Positions 55,642-64,000 of a stretch of 64,000 bases of DNA are shown piece after piece. The notes below the pieces were generated by a model. That model was not told where the DNA came from. It ran no database searches and saw only the letters and a program-made list of their open reading frames with translations. Numbering within the stretch: the stretch's first letter is position 1; every line of letters starts with the position of its first letter. The DNA is from Cymodocea nodosa (lineage: Eukaryota; Streptophyta; Magnoliopsida; Alismatales; Cymodoceaceae), in assembly GCA_036874045.1 (NCBI GenBank), contig CM072345.1, positions 947,501 through 1,011,500 on the forward strand. Reading direction: 5' to 3'. The position numbers and the translations under genes were made by a program.

Positions 55642-57660
55642 AGGTTTAACATTCTCTTCTAAATATATGTGGTGACAACATAAAGTTGAACTTAACCATT
55701 TTATATCAGTCATAGTCCATCCTATTGCTTCTTTATAACTTTTTACTACATCTTTTAATTTAGCTATTTGATCCTCTTTTAAATCTGAAGCAATAATGAT
55801 TGGACAGGTTCGTTTCTCTTCCAGAAATATATAGGTTAATTCAGGAGGTAAATGTTTTAATTCTAAATGTTGCCATCAGAAGCTAGAGCTCCTAATTGAA
55901 CATCATCATTTTCTAAATGAGTTTCTTCCTGATCTCCTTCTATATTTATGCTTTCACTTTCCTCTAAAGTTTCATAATTGATTTGCCTATTTAATTCTTC
56001 TTGAATCACATCATCTAACATATATCCTTCATCCTCTAAAAAATCTATGGTATGTAAGGACATTTCTAATTCCTCAAACCTTTCTGGTTTGAAAATATTT
56101 AATTGAGTATCCTCATTACCATATGCTAACTTCATTACTCCAGTTTTACAATTTATAACAACCCTTGATGTTGCTAAAAATGGCCTTCCCAAAATGAAAG
56201 ATGTATCACTATTTTTATGCTTAATTTGCTGGGAATCCAAAATTACATTATCAATAGGATATATAAAATTTTTGATTTTAATTAAGACATCCTCTATTTT
56301 TCCTCTAGGGTATCTTATACTTCTATCAGCTAATTGAATAATCGTACTAGTAGGAGTTAAGCCTTCTAATCCAATGGATGCAAATATTTCACTTGGCATA
56401 ACATTTATACCTGCACCTAAGTCTATTAAGGTTCTTTCTAGAATGGTATTTCCTATGGTGTATGATATAATAGTGATTCCAGGATCAGATAACTTTTTAG
56501 AAATTAGTAGCAGAAATAGGTAACTACTTTGCTCAGCTAAAGAGACCTTTCTAAGAACTTTTCGCTCTCTTTTCCTAGTATACCAATCCTTCAGAAATTT
56601 AGCACAAGGTAACATTTTCTGTAATAGATCTAACAAAGAAATGTTAACTTGTACTTTTTCAAAAATTTCTCTGATTTTTTCTTGTTTTTCAGGTATTGTT
56701 TGTTGTAATCTTTCAGGATAGGATGCTAAAGATTGTGATTTAAAAGATTCTTTTTCTTTCGTTTGATTTGTTTGATCATTTTTAGCTTCATTAGCAGATT
56801 CAGATTGTTCTTCAGTGATTTCTAGATTTTCAGCTATTACATTTTCATTATCATTTTGATTTTTACTCTTATCCACCTTCATATCATTTTCATTTTGAGT
56901 TCTTAATGGTATATCAATTCCAGATCTTAATGTTACACATACATCTTCCAGATTTTCATTACTCTTATGATGTTTTTGTATATCATTTTCGTAATTATGA
57001 TCTTCAATTGTTTTTAGTTTTAAAGTGCATTCTTTAAATTCTCTTGCATTAATATTTTCTGTTTGCTGTATATTTTGCAAATTATGTAGGTTTATAACAT
57101 TATAATTTTCATTGTCCTGTTGCATAACTTGTATTTTCATTGTATATTCGTCTAATGCTTTTAATTTTCTTTCCAGATCATCTAATTTCATTGCATTCAA
57201 TTTTTGATCAATTTTCATTATGATTTTTTCAGTTTTGTAAATTATATCCTTTTTAGGTTTTGAATATGCTTCCTTATAATTTAATTGGTTGACTTCTTGT
57301 TGCTGACACATAAAGTATTCTAGTTTGTCCAAGTTTTACTCTATACTACGCTCCAGTCTATCATACCTATCCTAAACTTTCGTGTCTCTCAACATATCAC
57401 ACATTCTATACTGACCATCAGTTGGGTAAACTATAGGATTCTCATACTCGGCTCTATTATATTGAGGATAATTCATTTGTTGTTCATGGGATTTAACCAT
57501 CTGTAAACGTCTCAGTTTCAAACAGTTAGAAATGTCATGTCCTTCAGAATTACAGAATTCACATATGCTAATTACAGGTTTCAGAAATCTTTGAGCATAA
57601 GCATATGCCATATTCTCAATTATAGAAGAAAACATACAACACTCTGGCTATTAAAATAAA
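55642..57660 (-). pseudogene. Athila gag C-terminus, protease and start of RT
   Basis: From 57635 one frame reads an NC-type zinc knuckle (CEFCNSEGHDISNC near 57525-57570) and an acidic or Lys-rich linker with two stops (57369-57371 at a probable Trp, and near 57336). Then comes the protease core (TLIDLGAGINVMPSEIF, LADRSIRYPRGKIEDVL, FILGRPFLATSRVVI). After a frameshift near 55860 the RT N-terminus follows (LPPELTYIFLEE, KEAIGWTMTDIK) and stops abruptly at 55642. Catalytic Asp is present but in DLGA rather than DSGA form. The gag capsid part and most of pol are deleted. Confidence 0.85.
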
Positions 57661-57697
57661 ACAGCTCTAACAGTTGCTTATATTAATTCAATTCAAT

Positions 57698-57715
57698 TCC
57701 CCAGCAACGGCGCCA
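57698..57715 (-). other. tRNA-Asp primer-binding site (right copy)
   Basis: Minus-strand TGGCGCCGTTGCTGGGGA matches the complement of tRNA-Asp with one change. It lies 7 bp from the LTR end at 57723. Confidence 0.9.
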
Positions 57716-57722
57716 TAAAACT

Positions 57723-59835
57723 TGTTTGGATTTTTCCAACACGACACCAGAATATCTGATTAGAACTCCAATAACGTACCAGAAAAACTTGGATTTGTTA
57801 CTTCTATTTTTACTTAGTTAATTTATCTTTATGCCTATTCTTTTTCTTTTAGGAGTAAATAAACAACCTTTAATACAATTTAGATATTAATTCCAATTTG
57901 TACTTTAACTGCAAGTGCATAGTGTCTATTGTATCAGTGTGCAAGTACAGGTCGATCCCACAGGGAATTGCTTAAGAGTTTAGAACTATCCGTTTGTTAA
58001 CAATCAAATTTATATATTCAATAAGCTCTCCGTTGAATTACAGTTAACTCAACGAACTTTTGTTCGTTGAGTTATAGCTAACTCAACGGACTAACCTCGT
58101 GGACTTAAGTTAACTCCACGAGCTTGTCTTTTCTTTTTAATACTGCTATTTACAGAGGAATTCGGCTAACCATTGGGTGGTTCCATAGATTGTAAATAGC
58201 ATCAATTAAGCTCTTTAATGTTAGCAAACATTGGATTTATCATTAAGCAATACTAACATTCAGATAATTCAAACAGTAACCATTAAAATCTTTAAGTCTT
58301 TTGAACGAACCAATTTTAGTAAACTATAAAACTAAAACAAACATAAAACAATCACAACATTGACAAAGATAACATTAATCATGATACAACACAAACAATA
58401 CAACACTCAGATACAACATACAATAGCAGATAAGTTGTTTTTGGTATTTTTGGTTTAATATGAACATGGAAATGGGCGAAAGGTGAAATGTAAAGTAATC
58501 TCAATCAATAGTAAATACTTCCGTCACTACATACGACGCGATTACACCATTGAAAATTAAACCACTTACAATCCTGTCTCCTCTCCCTATAGAATCGCAA
58601 GTCCAGAATTGCAAGATAATCTCCTCTTCAGCATACAGGCATCAACCCGAAGTCAATGCTAGAAGCTTTACGATCTCCTGAAATATGAGTCGGCGCTTGG
58701 TGAAAATGGCTCCCCTTCCCGCGATGCGATCACTCCTCATAGTGGTTGTCAAGCATTGTGTTTGGCTCAGAATCGACCCGACATCAAGAAAGTATTCTCA
58801 CAGACCTCCGATGGTTGGTGATTATGGTGGATATGGTGGTGGTAACGATGGTTGGTGTGGTACTTTGGAGAATTGCCGATACTGCCTACAGAAAGCTCGG
58901 TGCTTCTCCTCTGTACACACTTGCCATCCATCGATCACCCACGCACCCTTTACTTCTTTTTCTTCTTTTCTTTTATATTTCTTCAGTAGTAACTGCTTTT
59001 GCTTGAATGGTCGGTTGGATTTCCTTCATTCATATCAACGGTGATGATTTCTTCTCCCTGCGCAATACATGCAATCGTAGTTTTTCTTCCAATTGTCCTG
59101 TTTCTACAACCACTACAGTGGCATATTAGAAAATAAATAGTTCGTGGAGTTACAGATAACTCAACGGACTTTCTTCATTGATTTAACTATAAAACACGTG
59201 CATAAATTTAACTATCTGATGCTCAGGTGCATTTCGGATACTTACAAACTTAACTATCCGATGCTTAGATGCATTTCGGATAGTTACAGATAACTCACTG
59301 ATATATAACTTAAGTAAATCTACCAAATCTCGACATGTGTCTGTAGTAGTTTAATAATAAAATACACATTTCGGAGAGTTACAGGTCTAACTATCCGATG
59401 CTCAAATACATTTCGGATAGTTACAGCTAACTCACCGAAAGTCTACTTAAGTCACTTTACTAGAACATGACACGTGTACTTCAAGAAATAATAAAATATT
59501 CTTTCAAAGCATAATTGTTCGGCAATTTAAACATAACTATCTGATACATGTTCGGTCTATTAAACATAATTGTCTAAATATGTTCGGTATGTTAAACATA
59601 ACTGTCTGAATTATCAGAAAATTCGGATACGTAAGAATTTCATAGCCTACAACTTACTGACAGTTCAGAAATGTACTAAATTGACATTAATTCCCCAAAA
59701 TTAAGTAGTAATTCTAATTAAAGCATATAATAGTGCAATTATAACATAATGGCTTAATTCTTATATGATAAGTTAAATATTATGCAATTAACCATCATTT
59801 AACTGTTAATAATATGCACTTTTTCATTCTAAACA
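57723..59835 (-). repeat. complete Athila-type 5' LTR
   Basis: The 2113-bp LTR runs, on the minus strand, TGTTTAGAATG...ATCCAAACA and is followed by the primer-binding site. It contains the leader hairpins (about 58028-58125) and CGGATAGTTA-type pairs with ACTTAAGT and ACACGTGT words (about 59210-59480). Confidence 0.9.
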
Positions 59836-60246
59836 GTGGTTTAGCTATTTCTCTCGGTATAAGTAAATTGTAAATCTATTAAACATTCATCAAATTGTAA
59901 ATCTATTAAACATTCATTCATAATGTTCCACAATTTATATAACATTCAATATATTCCATTCATTTCATCATTCTAAACACACATGAATAGTATGTCTGAA
60001 AATTTATATTCATTCATATGAATCAATTTACATTACAATCAAATCAGACATTTTTCATACAATTATATACAAGTAGACGTATAATACAATTTAGTCTCTA
60101 TTTTTAAGTTCATCTACTTCCTTCTGGAGTTTTTCTAATTGTAGCTCTAATTGATTAATTCTTTCTACAGCTCCTGTAATGCCTCTAGAAGGTACAACTA
60201 TCTCTGCAGCTACAAAATTTCTATACTCTTTCACTGAAATGGTTCT
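59836..60246 (-). pseudogene. scraps of F-box ORF, untranslated segment and PPTP ORF end
   Basis: 59836-59861 is identical over 26 nt to F-box positions 27003-27028. 59865-60089 matches the untranslated segment after the PPTP frame. 60090-60246 encodes the PPTP C-terminus (VKEYRNFVAAEIVVPS, INQLELQLEKLQKEVDEL). The order LTR, PPTP, F-box is the same as on the plus strand at 29-34 kb. Confidence 0.75.
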
Positions 60247-60492
60247 TGTTAAACATAACTGTTTGAAATATCAAAAAATTCGGATACTTAAGAATTTCAC
60301 AGTCTACAACTTACCGACAGTTCAGAAATGTACTAAATTAATATTAATTCCCCAAAATTAAGCAGATTCTTTAATTAAAACTTATAATAGTGCAATTATA
60401 ACATAATGACTTAATTCTCATATGATAAGCTAAATATTATGCAATTAACCATCATTTAATCCTTAATAATATGCACTTTTTCATTCTAAACA
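60247..60492 (-). repeat. start of an Athila-type LTR (fragment)
   Basis: The minus strand starts at 60492 with TGTTTAGAATGAAAAAGTGC and matches the first ~245 bp of the family, then breaks into PPTP sequence. Confidence 0.85.
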
Positions 60493-62276
60493 TGGACCCT
60501 TGGATTAAATCATGGGAAATCAATAACTCATGGTTGTCCAATTCAAACTCTAAATCAATCCATCAATCAATCAATCAATGATTAAAGCTTGCCTAAATTA
60601 GAAGGTCTCAATTGGAAGGAGTTTGAATTCTTTCCATAGATGAATGACAAGGGAAGAGAAAAGTGCTTGGCCGACCAAGGAAACATCTCATCTCCTTGCT
60701 CCTTCACGCAAAGGGCCAAGAAAAGAACTCCAAAGAAAAATTTCGTCCTCCCTTATTCTAGCCAAGGTTGTGGACGAGCTCTCCTCTAAGATTGGTGAGC
60801 TAGACGTCTTCCCCCTCATACTAGAAGACCTCCTTCTCTCCACTCCAAGCCGACATATGGAAGGACCTCCATAGGTGAAATCAGTGGTATTAGAGGCACG
60901 TGTGCAGCATTGGAAGAGCTTGGGATGTGATCTTCAAGATGAGGTAATAGGATGCATCAAAATTGAGAGGAAATCCAACAACTTCATATATCTTGGAAGT
61001 GGTTGAAGACGTGCAACCACCACTTCAAAGCAACCCTAGAGACCTCTTTTGGACGTGCTACAGGTGGTGGCAGCCCTGTGGTGTGTTGGTGTGACGTGAT
61101 TCAAGGTTGTAAGGGAGCTCGTGCTTGAAGAAAGGTGGAGAACTCAAAGGTATACTGGAGAAGAGAGATCCTTATACTTGAATATCAAATTTTCATATTA
61201 TATGTGTATGAGTATTTAGGTTTTTAATTCATTTGTTATGTGCACATGTAGTATGTTATTTAAATGATGATTTTGTTTAAGAATATTAGTTTTTTTACAA
61301 TATATTTCGTGGAATATGGTTACTTCATGTGAATGTGTGAATGTTGTGAATAAAACTAACTCTTAACCCTTGTGAATGCGTGTATATCCTATTTGCTTTA
61401 AATTCCTTATGAGCTTCATTTTGTTATATGTTGTACGACTTGATTTCTGTGAGTTATATGTCGTGTTATAGCTTTTTTTGTAATTACTTTAAGTGTACAA
61501 TACGTATGTAGTGTTATTGGAATTTTTTAGAATGTATTTTGTCAGTTTTTTTATTTTTCTTTCAAAGGTAGCATCTGCTCTGTTTTACTGGTCGAGTGAC
61601 AGAAATTGTGCTCGACGCCTTCGTGTTGCCTCGATTTTGTGCATTCCGAAATGTTTTTTGTGTAAATTTTCCTGATTAGAGAAACGAGTTATCTTTCAAG
61701 GCGCGGTAATTTCGTGGTGTTTTATGAAGATTTGATTGAGTTATGATTTTTATACCAACGACGTGTTTTTGGAAAGTTTTCAAAATTGTATTGTGCACTG
61801 TTTGTATATCCGACTTTGGTAGCAACCTAGAGTGAATTAGTCCTGGAAATCACTGTCATTTTAAAGATAACTCGATGACCTTTCCAACCAATATTTTCTC
61901 TGGATTTTTCAATGTCCAAGTTGGAAGGAAGAAGAGTTAGAATTCGGACTAATTTCTGTGATTCCAGAAACGTGAACTTAAGATTTTCTTGAGTTTCCTA
62001 GCTATTAGCTCTAGGAATTAACAAGTTTTATGCTACTTTTGAAATCTTTATTGTATTTTTGTAAATTGTAACTTAATTGCACGTAATTAGAGTTTCAATT
62101 GTGGATTTAATAGAGTGGATGTTTTATCAAACAATCATTTTAATAAAATTATTTAAGACAAACTCCTTATGGATTCAACCCGTACTTGCACATGCTTATT
62201 ACAATGGACACCATGCACTTGCAGTTATAAATGTAAAATTTACGTTATTGCCGTTAATTTAACAACACATAAAAGT
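60493..62276. other. unassigned sequence with a gypsy U5-like end
   Basis: Contains a short (CAAT)n run near 60556-60582 and no recognisable gene; the 76-codon frame at 60644 has no known domain. At about 62160-62240 the plus strand reads TGGATTCAACCCGTACTTGC and CCATGCACTTGCAG, resembling the U5 of Athila-type LTRs, so a plus-strand LTR of another subfamily probably ends here. Confidence 0.5.
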
Positions 62277-63795
62277 GTTACAGTAGCCATTCGATTTTAC
62301 ATAGTTAACTCAATGAACTTACTTTATGGAGTTGTGGTTAACTCTACGGACTTACCTCATGGAGTTATGTTTAACTCAACAAGCTCTCAAGTAACTAATA
62401 ATTAAAATTGTAGTTTGCAGAAGAATATGGCCATCCATTAGACGATTCTAGATATTACAAACAACATCAATTAAGCTTTCAAATGCTAATTCATATTACA
62501 TTCATCATTGATTGATTCTAGCATTCAACACATCCAAATAGTAGATTTTTAATCCAATATTTCAAAGATTTATATTAATTGGTTTAAACATTCAATAACA
62601 CAATTTTCTATAACTGAAATTAAATAAACACAAAACATTCAACACTACTAACAATACAAATACAAATGAGACAATATAGATTTAATAATCATAAAACACA
62701 GATAATGAGTTTTCTTTTTGTTTTGTTTCTATTCCTTTAGATGAGCGAATAATGAAATGTAAAATTCTCTATTGATAGTAAGAAAACTTTTGTCACTACA
62801 TGTGATGTGATTATACCATTGAAAACTTAACCACTTACTGTCAAGTGCTCCTCTCCCTACTAGATTGTGAACTTAGACTTTTGTAAGGTGATCTCCTCTT
62901 CAACATAGCAACATCAACCCAAAACCAAGGCTAGAAGTTTTACTATCTCTTGAGATATGATTTAGTGCTTGGTGAAAATGTCATTCTTTCCTATGACGTG
63001 ATCACTCCCCATAGTGGTTGTCAGTCACTATGTTTGGCTCGGAATCGACCTGACATCTAGAAAGTATCCTCATAGACCTCCAATAGATGGTGGTGTTGGT
63101 GAGAGCTCAAGGAACGTCCGACACTTTCTATAGTTAGCATGGTTCTCCCCACCCTTTCTTCATTCTTTCTGTTTTCCTTTTATATTTCTTTCAGTAATAA
63201 CTGCTTCCGCCAAATTTACTAGTTAGATTTTCTTTCTTTACATCAACAATAGTGATTACTTCTTCATTCCATGATTTCGATTATGGCATGATTCGTGCAA
63301 TGTGGTTTCCTTCGAATTTCCTATAACTGTTCACAATCGAATATTAGAAAATAACTGGTCTGTGGAGTTAGTGTAACTCAATAGACTTACTCTATTGATT
63401 GAACTATTAACTCAACTGACTGACCTCGTTGAGTTAAGCTTAACTCAATGGACTTGTTCAATTCTATAGTTTAATAGAATAAATATTTATATAACGTTTA
63501 ACACTTGATATGTAAAAGAAGTAATTTCTAATCATTTATAATTGTACGTGTAAAATAATTCCTAACTTTACAAGATTCCATAAACTTCTATAAAACCACA
63601 TGTAAACTAGACTTTCAATCTTTCAAAAATAATACTTAATTAACCACTAATTCTTGTAAATTATGCATATTCTGTAATTAAGGATTATAATTTTATAAAT
63701 GTAACATAATGGCTTAATTCTCATATGATAAGCTAAATATCATGTAATTAACCATTCATTAACCATTAATATTATACATAATTTCATTCTAAAGA
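62277..63795 (-). repeat. diverged Athila-type LTR with polypurine tract
   Basis: Reverse-orientation match to the family: hairpin words near 62305-62385, antisense-ORF region near 62870-63130, and start TCTTTAGAATGAAAT at 63795 preceded by the polypurine tract (plus-strand CTTCCCCCATACC at 63796). The U5 end is missing on the left. Confidence 0.75.
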
Positions 63796-64000
63796 CTTCC
63801 CCCATACCTAAGTTTTAAAAAGATGAATATTCTTTTTTTTCCCTTAGCAACCCTACTATGATCTAGTTAAAAATAGTCTTTCTAAAGTGCTAGGACTATT
63901 TCTTTCTTTTATAAATCTACATCCTTTTGAAATGTCTATTCATCTTAGCATCTAAGGAGATTAAATTCAAATTAACATGAATATATATTTTTGAAAATTG
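63796..64000 (-). other. interior (3' module end) of the element at the right edge
   Basis: The minus strand ends in GGTATGGGGGAAG, matching the sequence before the LTRs at 29174 and 36581. The rest runs out of the window. Confidence 0.6.

Noticed and set aside
60644-60874. 76-codon plus-strand frame
   Set aside because: No homology recognised, no neighbouring exon, flanked by LTR remnants.

Overview
This is a plant nuclear genomic window, from an angiosperm with a retrotransposon-rich genome. It contains decayed Ty3/gypsy (Athila and Tat type) and Ty1/copia (SIRE type) elements with plant primer-binding sites (tRNA-iMet for copia, tRNA-Asp for Athila), one recognisable intron-containing plant gene with a GC-rich first exon, and an F-box-like ORF carried inside a retroelement. 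No tRNA, rRNA, CRISPR or bacterial feature was seen. The species cannot be named from the sequence. LAYOUT. 1-12.5 kb: old gypsy wreckage: an Athila-type integrase end, an Athila-type gag, then the 3' part of a Tat-lineage pol (RT, RNase H, second RNase H, integrase) with a downstream DUF7745/plant-mobile-domain-like ORF, a probable LTR, and an eight-copy ~158-bp tandem array. 13.6-15.0 kb: first three exons (minus strand) of a glycine-rich-domain protein gene (GRDP/DUF1399 family), with no further exon before the left edge. 15.8-17.6 kb: copia remnants. 17.6-41.2 kb, plus strand: a composite Athila-like family with LTRs TGTTTAG...CAAACA, containing a leader exon, a gag in an apparent intron, an F-box-like ORF, a shared 3' module and LTRs. 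A second copy of leader plus F-box ORF lacks the intron exactly at GT/AG. A complete gag-only copia element (TR-GAG type, TSD TATAT) is nested in that intron, and a deleted copia element (TSD CTCTA) is nested in the second LTR. 41.2-53.5 kb: a plus-strand copia fragment invaded by a nearly intact minus-strand SIRE-type copia whose env position holds an intact 762-codon ORF with a putative-plant-transposon-protein (PPTP) domain. 53.5-60.5 kb, minus strand: Athila-type LTR, gag-protease and LTR units with tRNA-Asp PBS, plus scraps of PPTP and F-box sequence. 60.5-64 kb: further LTR remnants. HOW IT FITS TOGETHER. The composite family appears to express gag from unspliced RNA and an F-box-like protein from a spliced RNA, as retroviruses do for env, and one copy looks like the reverse-transcribed spliced form. 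LTRs of three otherwise different families (TR-GAG copia, SIRE copia, Athila-like) carry the same class of inverted repeats (CG..GAGTTA / TAACTC..CG and CGGATAGTTA / TAACTATCCG), with CTTAAG and CACGTG motifs between them. A ~1-kb 3' module is also shared between the copia and Athila-like elements. Premature stops are very often tryptophan codons (TGG to TAG or TGA), as expected of silenced, methylated DNA. All homology statements are by eye from the translated and raw sequence.
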